A DNA stretch of 64,000 nt from JAVBNH01 sp031551635 (GCA_031551635.1 JAVBNH010000006.1:23308-87307), one strand, 5' to 3'. Counted from the first letter of the stretch, positions 24,832-33,546 are shown. The notes: generated by a model not told the origin, from the letters alone. Numbers and translations are program-made.

Positions 24832-25998
24832 ATGGGCTATTTAGTTAATGTAAAAAAGCTTTATTTTATGTCTTTTTTCCAGGGATTGATACCCGCATAT
24901 GTCATAGAACGGCTTTTCTGGCAAGGACGCGGAATGAGCGTTAAGGATGTCGTTTACTGTGAGATTATTTATGCTCTAACGATTATTTTACTAGAGGTTC
25001 CTTCGGGTATACTCAGCGACAAATTCGGCAGAAAAAAAATGATTTATCTCTCAAGTCTTTTTGACGCATTTGAGTTTATCCTTCTGTTTTACGCGCACAG
25101 CTTTCCGCTCTTCGCCTTGACTATGCTCTTTACCGGAACAGGAGCGGCGTTCGAAAGCGGCAGTAGAAACGCACTGCTGTATGACAGCCTTCTCCACCAT
25201 AAAAATGAGGACGTTTACGAAAAAATTCAGGGCAGAATGTCCGCTGCGAATTTTTGCGGATTGCTGCTCTCCGCCGGCAGCGGAAGTCTACTTTCGAGCT
25301 ATGTCAGCCTTGACATCAACTACATTGTCTCGTTCCTCAGTAAAACAGCAGTTTTTTTCATTTCGCTCACTTTGAAGGAGCCGCCGCTGCTTACAAAAAC
25401 AGAAAACTCGGCGAAAAGCTTTTTGAAGTTCGCCTTTGAGGCGGTAAAAATTTTCCGCGAAAAGCCGGTACTACTGAGCTGCACGGTGACGGCGGCAATT
25501 ATAGGCGGCACGGTGAATTACCTCGATGAATTTTGGCAGCTTCTCGCTGAAAAATGGGGCGTTCCGGTGATTTTGTTCGGAGCGCTGACAATCGCTATGG
25601 GAATTTTCAGGGTGCCGGGCGAGGTTTTCGCCTATAAGCTGAAAAACCGTATGAATTTAAAAACCCTGCTCATTGCGATTATCCTTCTGTCAGCTGTATT
25701 ATACACACTTATATACCTAGTGCAAAACCCTTTTTCAATTATTTTTATGGCTCTCATTCTGCTGATGTCGGGAATCAGTGAGCCACTGATTTCGGGCTGT
25801 ATACACGCGAACACCGATAGCGCTCACCGCGCGACAGTTGAGTCGATGAGCTCACTGGTGCTCAGGCTGGCGACAATGCTAATAGGTCTCGGTTTCGGCT
25901 TTATCAGTGACCGTTTTTCCATTTACACGGGCTTTGCGTATTTAGCGATAATAATGCTCTGTTTCAGCGTTTTGTCAGCGAACCGGAAGGAAACATAA
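24832..25998 (+). CDS. MFS transporter
   Basis: A 388-residue polytopic membrane protein with about 10-12 hydrophobic segments. The loop between helices 2 and 3 carries the MFS motif (EVPSGILSDKFGRKKM, about 57-72). The ATG follows AAAGGAAAACGTT. Similar compact MFS proteins in Clostridia are annotated as multidrug or sugar efflux pumps, but no substrate can be read here. A shared terminator separates it from deoR. Confidence 0.85.
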   Translation: MGYLVNVKKLYFMSFFQGLIPAYVIERLFWQGRGMSVKDVVYCEIIYALTIILLEVPSGILSDKFGRKKMIYLSSLFDAFEFILLFYAHSFPLFALTMLFTGTGAAFESGSRNALLYDSLLHHKNEDVYEKIQGRMSAANFCGLLLSAGSGSLLSSYVSLDINYIVSFLSKTAVFFISLTLKEPPLLTKTENSAKSFLKFAFEAVKIFREKPVLLSCTVTAAIIGGTVNYLDEFWQLLAEKWGVPVILFGALTIAMGIFRVPGEVFAYKLKNRMNLKTLLIAIILLSAVLYTLIYLVQNPFSIIFMALILLMSGISEPLISGCIHANTDSAHRATVESMSSLVLRLATMLIGLGFGFISDRFSIYTGFAYLAIIMLCFSVLSANRKET

Positions 25999-26018
25999 AC
26001 TTAATTCTAGGATGAAAA

Positions 26019-26051
26019 AAAGCCGCTTGAACACAGCATTCAAGCGGCTTT
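26019..26051. terminator. bidirectional intrinsic terminator
   Basis: AAAGCCGCTTGAA and TTCAAGCGGCTTT form a perfect 13-bp stem with a 7-nt loop. A or T runs flank both sides, so it serves the convergent MFS and deoR genes. Confidence 0.93.
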
Positions 26052-26058
26052 TTTTATT

Positions 26059-26832
26059 TTACTTTTCCGCAAGAATAATCTCAATTCCCTGCTCGTCAAA
26101 AGCCTTCAAGTCCTCTTCCGATGCGTCCCAGTCAGATATTAATTTAGACAGCCGATTTGCCGGACAAATGCTGAAAACTGAATTGAATCCAATTTTTTCG
26201 GTCGGGAAAAGTCCGATTGTTTCCTTTGAAGAATCAATGACCGCGTTCAGAAAACCAACAACATAAGATTTCCGTATTGAAAGCCCAAAAGCAGGAGTTA
26301 TAAATCCTGAGGTTATAAAACACTTGTCAAATCGCAGTCTTTTAACCATTTCAATGGCAAACGCGTCATAGCAATTCCCTTTATCGTCCATTTCACCGCC
26401 AAGCAAAATCACTTGAACATTGTCCCTTTTCCGCAGTTCCTCTGCAATAACAATCGAATTAACCACCACTTTGATTTGAATATCATCGGGGATATTCTGC
26501 GTCATGAAATAGCCGACGGTTGCCCCAGTGATAAAGACAACATCATCATTTTTTATTAAGGTAACCGCCTTTTTTGCAATCGCCATATAGTTTTCCTTAA
26601 CCTCATATATATCCCTGCCCGTCACATATTTCGGCTTGCCGTATGCGACCTGATGGATAGGAATCGCTCCACCGTGAGTCTTTTTCAAAAGACCCTTCTC
26701 GTCAAGCAGGCGTAAATCCCGGCGCGCGGATTCAACCGATATGCCGAATTTTTCAACAATTTCGTCAACTGAAATTCTCTCATTTTTACTCAGGATATCA
26801 AGAATCAATTGATGTCTTTCTTCTATAAAAAT
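26059..26832 (-). CDS. DeoR-family transcriptional regulator, probable AUU start
   Basis: A DeoR-type regulator: N-terminal winged HTH (ERHQLILDILSKNERISVDEIVEKFGISVESARRDLRLLDEKGLL) and a C-terminal sugar-phosphate sensor domain (FITGATVGYFMTQNI...LLGGEMDDKGNCYDAFA...FDKCFITSGFI). No ATG, GTG or TTG lies between the promoter and the first HTH residues. AGGAG sits exactly 7 nt before an ATT at 26832. That start gives IFIEERHQLIL, the family's usual N-terminus, and 257 residues, the usual length. The frame upstream of 26890 is promoter DNA. Target genes are not evident next to it. Confidence 0.85.
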   Translation of the reverse strand: MFIEERHQLILDILSKNERISVDEIVEKFGISVESARRDLRLLDEKGLLKKTHGGAIPIHQVAYGKPKYVTGRDIYEVKENYMAIAKKAVTLIKNDDVVFITGATVGYFMTQNIPDDIQIKVVVNSIVIAEELRKRDNVQVILLGGEMDDKGNCYDAFAIEMVKRLRFDKCFITSGFITPAFGLSIRKSYVVGFLNAVIDSSKETIGLFPTEKIGFNSVFSICPANRLSKLISDWDASEEDLKAFDEQGIEIILAEK

Positions 26833-26893
26833 ATAAATTCTCCTAATCTGAAAATTTCTGACAAATGGATGTCGACCTCCATTGTCAACGCCC

Positions 26894-26922
26894 ATTATAT
26901 ACCGTTTGTTACCGTTTGTCAA
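26894..26922 (-). promoter_or_regulatory. consensus promoter of deoR with direct-repeat operator
   Basis: On the minus strand TTGACA (26917-26922), 17 bp, TATAAT (26894-26899): a perfect consensus. The spacer is made of two adjoining copies of ACAAACGGTA (26900-26909 and 26910-26919), one helical turn apart, which suggests an operator, perhaps for autoregulation. Confidence 0.85.
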
Positions 26923-27172
26923 CTGTTTTTCTGGTTTTTCTAGTGCTTCAGCACCTATCGGTAACACAAAGTCATGGGAAAGCTTGAGAAAGATAATTCT
27001 CTCAAGCTGATATATTTATTAATAAAATTTCATTAACTTCTAGGTAACCACTGATTAATTGATATTTACTCACTTTTGTATATTCTTAAATTTTCTGTCT
27101 GTGAACGATGATTAAATCAAAGATTGGATGCAATATAAAATAGATTATAAGGCGAAACCTTATCCTACAGCC

Positions 27173-27222
27173 CTGACTCCTGAATCCTAACTCCTGTGAA
27201 CGATGATCTTATCATCGTTCAC
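27173..27222. repeat. short heptad array followed by a 27-bp palindrome at the sanA-like gene end
   Basis: CTGACTC, CTGAATC, CTAACTC (27173-27193) are in 7-bp phase. Next comes GTGAACGATGAT-ctt-ATCATCGTTCAC (27196-27222), a perfect 12-bp stem overlapping the stop codon of the YdcF/SanA gene. A second GTGAACGATGATTAAA occurs near 27102. The rest of the gap 26968-27172 is AT-rich with no gene seen. Confidence 0.75.
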
Positions 27223-27905
27223 CTGGTCTTGTCGTCACTCGCTTCCGCGCTGCCCGAAATCGGAATAATATCCCCTAGATAAGTCGGTTCAGGCTTGAAT
27301 AAACACATCGCGAAATCCTTGCAGCGCGCCAGAAATTCACGCTGGTTATTATAAGTCATATACATATAATTCCTCAGGTCAGAATTAACACCTTTGACCT
27401 CAAGACCCAGCCGCTGCGCTATGTAAACCGCCCTGTAGAGGTGATAACCCTGCGTGACTATGACAAGCTTTTTCACCATGAATATTTCCTTTGCGCGGTA
27501 AACAGACTCATAAGTCGAAAATCCGGCGTGGTCGAGAAAAATCACATCCGCGTCAACACCCTTTTCAATTGCGAAATCCTTCATCGAGTTGACCTCGTCA
27601 TAACCTTTTCTGCCGTGGTCGCCGCTCATGAGCAGTCTGTCTGACGCGTCGTTTTTATACAGCTCAACGCCCCTGCCGATTCTGTCGGCGAGCATATCGC
27701 TGGGGCTGCCGTCGCCGAGAAGCCCTGCACCCAGCACCAAAACGCAGTCCATGTCAAGACCATACGCTTCGGACGGCTCAAGTATATCCTTTTTCGCGGA
27801 CGAAATAACGACTGCATTAATAATAAAAATTGAGCCGATTCCGGTGGCAACCGCCAAAAACAGAATTATTATTAACCCGATAATTAACTTCTTTTTACTT
27901 TTCAT
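27219..27905 (-). CDS. YdcF/SanA/ElyC-family membrane-anchored protein
   Basis: About 228 residues: a short basic N-terminus, one membrane helix (about 8-30), then an extracellular DUF218 domain with DCVLVLGAGLLGDGSPSDMLADRI, LMSGDHGRKGYDEVNSM and VTQGYHLYRAVYIAQRLGL. Family members influence envelope permeability and vancomycin sensitivity (SanA, ElyC); the reaction is unknown. The ATG at 27905, after GGTGG, is preferred over a GTG four codons earlier. It is 42 bp downstream of prfB and may share its transcript. Confidence 0.85.
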   Translation of the reverse strand: MKSKKKLIIGLIIILFLAVATGIGSIFIINAVVISSAKKDILEPSEAYGLDMDCVLVLGAGLLGDGSPSDMLADRIGRGVELYKNDASDRLLMSGDHGRKGYDEVNSMKDFAIEKGVDADVIFLDHAGFSTYESVYRAKEIFMVKKLVIVTQGYHLYRAVYIAQRLGLEVKGVNSDLRNYMYMTYNNQREFLARCKDFAMCLFKPEPTYLGDIIPISGSAEASDDKTR

Positions 27906-27959
27906 AAGTCCCACCACAATTAAATCGGCTGACTTTCATTTGAAGGTCAGCCGTCATTT

Positions 27960-29087
27960 TTATCCCTTTAATTTTTCAAGTGACTGCATTTTAAGATACG
28001 CGTTAATGAAGCCGTCAAGGTCGCCGTCCATAACTGCGTTTATATTGCCGTTTTCGAAGTTTGTCCGGTGGTCCTTGGCGAGGGTATAGGGCATAAAAAC
28101 ATAGGAGCGAATTTGGCTTCCCCAGCCGATTTCCTTTTGGTCGCCCTTGATATCCTCAATCTTTTCAAGGTTTTCGCGCTCTTTTATTTCAATGAGCTTT
28201 GACTTGAGCATCTTCAGCGCAACCTCGCGGTTCTGGTGCTGACTTCTCTCCACCTGACACGAGCAGACAATGCCTGTCGGAATATGCGTCAGGCGAACAG
28301 CGGACGAGGTTTTGTTTACCTTCTGCCCTCCTGCGCCGCTCGCGCGGTAAACGTCCATTTTTATGTCGTCCGGGCTAATCTCAACGTCAACGGTGTCGTC
28401 TATTTCAGGCATGACCTCAAGTGAGGCGAAGGAGGTGTGCCTTCTGCCGGAGGCGTCGAAGGGCGAAACCCGCACGAGCCTGTGGATTCCCATCTCACTT
28501 TTCATATAACCGTAGGCGTTAATACCCTCGATTAATATAGTCGCCGATTTGATTCCCGCCTCGTCACCGTCAAGTATATCAAGCGTCGAGGTGGTGAAGC
28601 CGTGGCGTTCGCCCCAGCGGTGATACATGCGGAAAAGCATCAGCGCCCAGTCCTGAGCCTCGGTGCCTCCCGCGCCCGCGTGGAAGGTTAAAATTGCATT
28701 TTTAGAATCATATTCACCTGTCAGCAGGGTCGCGAGCGTCTGAGAATCAAGCTCTTTTTTTACATCATTGACGCTTTTCGTGCACTCCTCAAGCATCGAG
28801 GCATCCTCTTCTTCATTCGCCATCTCAATGAGTGTGAGAGCGTCATTAAAATCGTTCGCCAGCGTGCGGTAATCCTGAACACGGTACTTCAGGGCGCTGA
28901 TTCTCTGCATAACCTTCTGAGAGGTCGCTATGTCATCCCAAAAGCCGTCAGCGCCGGATTCTTCTTCAAGGCGGGCAATCTCAGCCTCCATAGCCTCGAG
29001 CCCGAGGGCTGCCGCGAGCTCCTTCAAGGGCTTTTCACTCTCAAGCAAGTATAATCTCAATTCGTCATACTGTAACAATATAATCAC
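27960..29087 (-). CDS. prfB: peptide chain release factor 2
   Basis: Reads UGA and UAA stop codons. It has the GGQ loop (RASGAGGQKVNKTSSAVRLTH) and the codon-recognition region in a 375-residue protein. The start is GTG, with AAGGA 4 nt upstream. Unlike many prfB genes it is one uninterrupted frame through the region where the in-frame TGA and programmed frameshift usually lie, so frameshift autoregulation is absent. Confidence 0.95.
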   Translation of the reverse strand: MIILLQYDELRLYLLESEKPLKELAAALGLEAMEAEIARLEEESGADGFWDDIATSQKVMQRISALKYRVQDYRTLANDFNDALTLIEMANEEEDASMLEECTKSVNDVKKELDSQTLATLLTGEYDSKNAILTFHAGAGGTEAQDWALMLFRMYHRWGERHGFTTSTLDILDGDEAGIKSATILIEGINAYGYMKSEMGIHRLVRVSPFDASGRRHTSFASLEVMPEIDDTVDVEISPDDIKMDVYRASGAGGQKVNKTSSAVRLTHIPTGIVCSCQVERSQHQNREVALKMLKSKLIEIKERENLEKIEDIKGDQKEIGWGSQIRSYVFMPYTLAKDHRTNFENGNINAVMDGDLDGFINAYLKMQSLEKLKG

Positions 29088-29195
29088 ACATTCCTTATTT
29101 TATGAATAGGGTTATAACTGAGTTATTATAGTACAATTTGCCCTATTTGTCAAACACAAAAAATCAAAAAAAATAGAAAAATTCGCATTACGGTA

Positions 29196-29242
29196 TTGAC
29201 ATTTAAAACATTTGTTTGTATAATGGTTTAAACATTTGTTTG
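29196..29242 (+). promoter_or_regulatory. consensus promoter with two SOS-box-like sites
   Basis: TTGACA (29196-29201), 17 bp, TATAAT (29219-29224): perfect consensus. Two identical 13-bp copies of AAACATTTGTTTG (29206-29218 and 29230-29242, 24 bp apart) cover the spacer and the start point. Each contains the AAC-N4-GTT core and matches 10 of 14 positions of the Bacillus SOS box CGAACRNRYGTTYC. LexA control is inferred. Confidence 0.72.
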
Positions 29243-29321
29243 CGTGTCTATTTTTTCATCAAAATATAATCACCCGCGGCTGATTGATTAAAATCCACTT
29301 TTTACCAAAGCGCGACCTTCT

Positions 29322-29342
29322 TTAATGTCTAATGTCCAATGC
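29322..29342. repeat. short heptad-like array in the radical SAM gene leader
   Basis: TTAATGT, CTAATGT, CCAATGC in 7-bp phase within the roughly 170-nt leader. Only three units, so it is the weakest of the family. Confidence 0.5.
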
Positions 29343-29405
29343 AAATGTCAAATAAAAGCACAGCTAACAAAGCCAGGAAATATATCTGCTAAGGAAATCT
29401 TTATC

Positions 29406-30710
29406 ATGGACTCTTTCGAAAAACTGAAAATACTCACGGATTCGGCTAAATATGATGTCGCCTGCACCAGCAGCGGCAACGACCGGAGCGCCCAGGGTAA
29501 CACTATCGGCAATGCGGTTGCCTGCGGAATATGTCACAGCTTCGCTGCGGACGGACGCTGTATCAGCCTGCTGAAGGTGCTTTTGTCAAACTCCTGCGTC
29601 TATGACTGTCAATATTGTCAAAACAGAAAATCAAATGACATAAAACGCGCAAGCTTTACCCCGCGGGAGCTTGCCGACCTCACCATGCATTTTTACCGCA
29701 GAAATTATATCGAGGGTCTTTTCCTCAGCTCCGGCATTCTCCGCAATCCCGATTATACCTGCGAACAGCTCATCGAAACGCTGAAAATACTGCGCGAGGA
29801 GTACCGTTTCGGCGGTTATATTCACACGAAAGCGATACCCGGCGCGAGTGATTTGCTGCTCGGGAGGCTCGGGCAGCTGACCGACAGAATGAGCATAAAC
29901 ATTGAGCTTCCGTCACAGAAAAGCCTTGAGCTGCTTGCCCCCGACAAGTCAAAGCATGATATACTCCGCCCGATGGGGCTTATTACCGAAAAAATCGCCG
30001 AAAACACTACCGACCTTGTGAGATACAATCACGCGCCGAAATTCTCACCCGCCGGTCAGAGCACCCAGATGATAGTCGGCGCGACCGATGACACCGATTA
30101 TAAAATTCTTAATTTATCCGAGGCGCTTTATAAAAAATACAAGCTGAAAAGGGTGTTTTACTCGGCATATATTCCCGTTTCTAACAATCCTTTATTGCCC
30201 TCCCCTCTCGAAAAACCCCCGCTGCTGCGCGAGCACAGGCTGTATCAGGCGGATTGGCTGCTGCGTTTTTACGGCTTCAGCGCCGCTGAGCTGCTGGACG
30301 AAAAACACCAGAATTTTAACCCGTTGATAGACCCGAAATGTAACTGGGCGATAAATCATATGGGAATATTCCCCCTTGAGGTTAACAAAGCACCGAGGGA
30401 GCTTCTGCTGCGCGTCCCGGGTATGGGAATAAAAAGCGTTGAGAGAATTATAAAGGCACGCCGCGCTACAAAACTTGACTTTGACACACTTAAAAAAATC
30501 GGTGTTGTGCTCAAAAGAGCGCAGTATTTCATCACCTGCGGCGGCAAAATCGCGAACGGCTTGAAAATCAATCCCGACAGTGCAATTAACGCCCTTATTT
30601 CCGACCACTGCAGGGATTTATATTTGAGCGCGCAAAATATACAGATGAGTATGTTCGACATAAATATCACGAGGGAGGATGTCGCGAAATGCCTGAGCGG
30701 TCAGATGTAG
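29406..30710 (+). CDS. putative DNA modification/repair radical SAM protein
   Basis: A 434-residue radical SAM enzyme. SCVYDCQYCQNR carries the CxxxCxxC cluster motif. A helix-hairpin-helix near the C-terminus (LLLRVPGMGIKSVERIIKAR) suggests DNA binding. This matches the family described as radical SAM linked to a uracil-DNA-glycosylase-like protein (TIGR03916 type); the reaction is not established. AAGGA precedes the ATG at 29406; the frame is open further upstream but without a ribosome site. It overlaps the next gene by 22 bp. Its promoter carries SOS-like sites. Confidence 0.9.
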   Translation: MDSFEKLKILTDSAKYDVACTSSGNDRSAQGNTIGNAVACGICHSFAADGRCISLLKVLLSNSCVYDCQYCQNRKSNDIKRASFTPRELADLTMHFYRRNYIEGLFLSSGILRNPDYTCEQLIETLKILREEYRFGGYIHTKAIPGASDLLLGRLGQLTDRMSINIELPSQKSLELLAPDKSKHDILRPMGLITEKIAENTTDLVRYNHAPKFSPAGQSTQMIVGATDDTDYKILNLSEALYKKYKLKRVFYSAYIPVSNNPLLPSPLEKPPLLREHRLYQADWLLRFYGFSAAELLDEKHQNFNPLIDPKCNWAINHMGIFPLEVNKAPRELLLRVPGMGIKSVERIIKARRATKLDFDTLKKIGVVLKRAQYFITCGGKIANGLKINPDSAINALISDHCRDLYLSAQNIQMSMFDINITREDVAKCLSGQM

Positions 30711-31477
30711 TTTATATTTATGACGGCTCTCTCGAGGGACTTTTCTGCTGTATTTTTGAGAGCTTCAATGAAAAAGAGGTACCGGTGGATGTTTTTTCCA
30801 GAGCGGATTATTGCTGCAGTCTCTACCGTGAGAAAATTGTCGAAACAGATTTGAATAAATTCGCGAGGGTTAAAAACGGACTGCTTGACAAATGCGGCGA
30901 GGAGGTTTATTCTTTGATTGTCAGTGCTTATTATTCAGCGCTTGATAAGAAAGAAATGACTATATGCGACTTCGCACGAATAGCTTTCGCGAACGGCAAA
31001 AAAGTAATGGATGCGTGGGGTAATCAGACCGTCTGCGCTATGCTGAACGCACAAAAACACCTCGGAAGCGAGGCGCATTTACTCAAAGGTTTTATCCGTT
31101 TTTCCGTATATGACGGTGTAATGGTTTCGGTTATTGAGCCGAAAAATTATGTTTTACCATATATCAGTGACCATTTTTGCAGCCGTTTTCACGGCGAAAC
31201 CTTCATGATTTATGACAAAACTCACGGCTGCGCTCTGGTTTACCGCCCTCATGAGCAGCGTATAATCGAGGTTGATTCCTTCAGCGAGCCGGAAGCCGGC
31301 GAGGAGGAGCAGCATTACAGAAAAATGTGGAAAACCTTTTACGATACAATAGCGATAAAGGAACGCGAAAACCCTGTCTGCCGCCGCTCCCACATGCCTA
31401 TGCGGTACTGGACGCAAATGACGGAATTCCGGGAAGCGGAAAGCGGGAGTAAGCAGTTATACAGCGGTGATAGGTAA
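30689..31477 (+). CDS. partner protein of the radical SAM repair enzyme (TIGR03915/DUF4130 type)
   Basis: A 262-residue protein starting MPERSDVVYIYDGSLEGLFCCIFESF, the diagnostic start of the family encoded next to the TIGR03916 radical SAM protein. In some bacteria the domain is fused to a uracil-DNA-glycosylase-like domain; here it stands alone. It has H(L/F)KGFIRFSVYDGVMVSVIEPKNYVLPYISDHF and MPMRYWTQMTEF near the C-terminus. GGAGG lies 10 nt before the ATG, inside the upstream gene. A DNA-lesion role is predicted only. Confidence 0.88.
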   Translation: MPERSDVVYIYDGSLEGLFCCIFESFNEKEVPVDVFSRADYCCSLYREKIVETDLNKFARVKNGLLDKCGEEVYSLIVSAYYSALDKKEMTICDFARIAFANGKKVMDAWGNQTVCAMLNAQKHLGSEAHLLKGFIRFSVYDGVMVSVIEPKNYVLPYISDHFCSRFHGETFMIYDKTHGCALVYRPHEQRIIEVDSFSEPEAGEEEQHYRKMWKTFYDTIAIKERENPVCRRSHMPMRYWTQMTEFREAESGSKQLYSGDR

Positions 31478-31503
31478 GAGATGATTTAGTGGATAGTTAA
31501 ACT

Positions 31504-31839
31504 GTACCCCGTAGAATGGACACTGCTAAAAGTGGAAAAGCACAGGACATCCCCGAAAAACGGACAGAAAAAGTGGGTGAAAGAGTGCGGAAACCCAAAC
31601 GGTGGACAATATGGAAGTAAGCAAAAGTGATTAGTACCTTAGTAGGCTGAAAGCTCAACAAAAAACAAGACTTGGGTTGTGGGCTTGGCAAGCCAAGCCC
31701 ACGTTAGAATAAGCACTAATTGGGGCTCTGCCCCAAACCCCGAGGTTTAACGCGTTTGTTTCCGGGAAGCAGTAATACCATGCCGCATCATTTCGAATTA
31801 AACTTTGCACTATTAAAATTGTCCTTGACAAAGGGTACA
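31504..31839. mobile_element. IS3-like MITE or internal-deletion remnant
   Basis: A 336-bp non-coding segment is bounded by imperfect 20-bp inverted ends. The left end is TGTACCCCGTAGAATGGACA, and the right end read inward is TGTACCCTTTGTCAAGGACA (14 of 20 identical). Ends of this form are typical of IS3-family elements in Clostridia. No transposase ORF remains and no clear target duplication is seen. A 73-bp CTAA element and a GGGGC-TCT-GCCCC hairpin lie inside. Confidence 0.55.
31631..31707 (-). mobile_element. 73-bp CTAA hairpin element, copy 1
   Basis: TTAG (31631-31634) and TTAG (31704-31707) flank a unit containing the palindrome GTGGGCTTGGC-aa-GCCAAGCCCAC. It is nested in the IS3-like remnant, so it inserted later. 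Confidence 0.88.
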
Positions 31840-31907
31840 CTTCAATTATACAGTGTACACTTCAAGAGTATACAACAAATCAGTGTTTACTTAAAATATA
31901 AAATTTT

Positions 31908-32636
31908 TTACAGCCTTTCCAAAACCTCAATCATTTCAGACCATTCATTGATGTGCAGAAATTCAAATTCTGCATCAATATCTGCTTTTTTTCTTGGCTG
32001 CCCGATAATCGGGCTGTCGTAAAGCACCGGGAAAATCCCCACAGCGTGAGAGCCCTTTACATCGGCGTTAACGCTGTCACCGCAGTACCAGACCTTATCA
32101 GACGGAAGCCCCGCCTTTTTCAAAGCAATTTCATAAATGAAGCTATTCGGCTTTTTATAAATATAATCGCTGCTTGTCATTATAAATTCAAAATTATTCT
32201 CCGGAATATTTTTGCTGATACGCCTGCCCAGTGTCCCGCCAGAAAACGGCAGGTTGCTGATGACCGCGCTTCTGATGTTTTTCGATTTTATCAGCTTTAA
32301 AAGCTCCCCTATTCCCGGCATCAGAGTCCCCGGCGAGGCATTCTCCCAGAAGGCTTCTTCCACTTCTTCATGTGGTACGCCGAACTCAACGCCAAGTCTC
32401 TCGGCTACGATTTTTATTATCTGGGCTCCCGGAATATCAATCCCCGATTTGCCCGCCGTTTTTTCAATCGCGGCGAAGGTCATCATCATCGAAAGCGCGA
32501 ATTCGCCGGAATCCAGACCCCCAGGATTTTTTGAAACTAGAGACATCACCGCTTCGGTTCCTTTTTGTGCGTCAAGCTCTCCTTCAAACATGAGCGTATT
32601 TCCGTAATCGAATATAATCATCTCTGGCTTAGTCAT
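31908..32636 (-). CDS. HAD-superfamily hydrolase
   Basis: A 242-residue HAD-like phosphatase of the IA type. Motif I is IIFDYGNTL (nucleophile Asp10; the usual second Asp at +2 is Gly), motif II is VISNLPFSGG, and a Lys lies in the YKKPNSFIYEIALKKAGL block. Motif IV is VWYCGDSVNADVKGSHAVGI. The G at +2 occurs in several HAD branches and may change the reaction. The substrate is unknown. It is followed on the same strand, upstream, by the phosphoesterase gene, 10 bp away. Confidence 0.85.
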   Translation of the reverse strand: MTKPEMIIFDYGNTLMFEGELDAQKGTEAVMSLVSKNPGGLDSGEFALSMMMTFAAIEKTAGKSGIDIPGAQIIKIVAERLGVEFGVPHEEVEEAFWENASPGTLMPGIGELLKLIKSKNIRSAVISNLPFSGGTLGRRISKNIPENNFEFIMTSSDYIYKKPNSFIYEIALKKAGLPSDKVWYCGDSVNADVKGSHAVGIFPVLYDSPIIGQPRKKADIDAEFEFLHINEWSEMIEVLERL

Positions 32637-32646
32637 TTTATTACCC

Positions 32647-33546
32647 CTATTTCTTCTTTAATGTTATACTGATAATTTCGGGACTGTTTAAGAACCGCAG
32701 TCCGAAATTTCCCGCACTAAGTCCCCGACTCACAAGCATTTTGCGGCTATTTAACTCGTATATACCACCGTCATATTTCGGAAAAAGCGTGACATCAGGC
32801 GAAAGAATTCCCCCGATAAAGGGTAATCGAATCAGTCCGCCGTGAATATGACCGCAGAAAGTCAAATCAGCTCCCCACTCAGCATAGGTTTCGAAATATA
32901 TCGGATTATGCGTAAGAAGAATATTGAAACCTTCATTATCTTTACTTCCGAGCAATTTGTTCATTTCCTCAAGAGAAAAATATGTCGCATTGCTTTTCTT
33001 CTTGGACGAGCCGCCATAAAATTCAAGACCGTAGGTCAGCCCGTAAATATTTATCACAGAGCTTCCCTTTTTTATCTCTGCTTTTTCATTTTCGAGCGTT
33101 TTTACACCGATTTCGCCGAGCGTTTTCATCAAGTTAAGTTCAAATTTCGGGGTCCCTCTCAGCTCATGATTGCCCTTGATATAGTATACCTCATAGCTCG
33201 CCGCGAGCGTCCGAGACAATTCCCAGAAGCTCTCGCCTGATTCGTCCGGCTCAATCATATCACCGGTCATAACGACTATATCAGGATTAATTTTTTTAAC
33301 CGCGTCAACGATTTTCGCGTTATCCTTACCATATTTCGAGCGGTGCAGGTCAGAGAGCTGAACAATTTTATACCCGTCAAAATCAGCCGGTAAATTCGTG
33401 AAGTCACCTTCAAATTTTCCTACCGTAAAAAGAAAATAATTCATAATTAAAATAAAAACACAAACAACCGCCAAAGACAGCACGGTATAAACAAATATGA
33501 GCGGCATTTTTCTTTTACCCATCCTTTTCCTCATCATCCGATACAT
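32647..33546 (-). CDS. membrane-anchored metallophosphoesterase (YkuE/YaeI-like)
   Basis: A 299-residue calcineurin-like phosphoesterase with one N-terminal membrane helix (about 14-36). Motifs: VQLSDLHRSKYG, VVMTGDMIEP, YIKGNHELRG, LLTHNP and FCGHIHGGLIRLP. Homologues hydrolyse UDP-2,3-diacylglucosamine or phosphodiesters at the membrane, but the substrate is not readable. It probably forms a two-gene unit with the HAD gene. Confidence 0.88.
   Translation of the reverse strand: MYRMMRKRMGKRKMPLIFVYTVLSLAVVCVFILIMNYFLFTVGKFEGDFTNLPADFDGYKIVQLSDLHRSKYGKDNAKIVDAVKKINPDIVVMTGDMIEPDESGESFWELSRTLAASYEVYYIKGNHELRGTPKFELNLMKTLGEIGVKTLENEKAEIKKGSSVINIYGLTYGLEFYGGSSKKKSNATYFSLEEMNKLLGSKDNEGFNILLTHNPIYFETYAEWGADLTFCGHIHGGLIRLPFIGGILSPDVTLFPKYDGGIYELNSRKMLVSRGLSAGNFGLRFLNSPEIISITLKKK

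Noticed and set aside
27960..29087. Programmed +1 frameshift in prfB
   Set aside because: The frame is continuous across the usual site; no in-frame TGA or CTTTGA signal is present.
31655..31840. Small ORF with NVGLACQAHNP sequence, and a similar one at 62989-63213
   Set aside because: This peptide is the translated hairpin of the 73-bp element, not a conserved protein.
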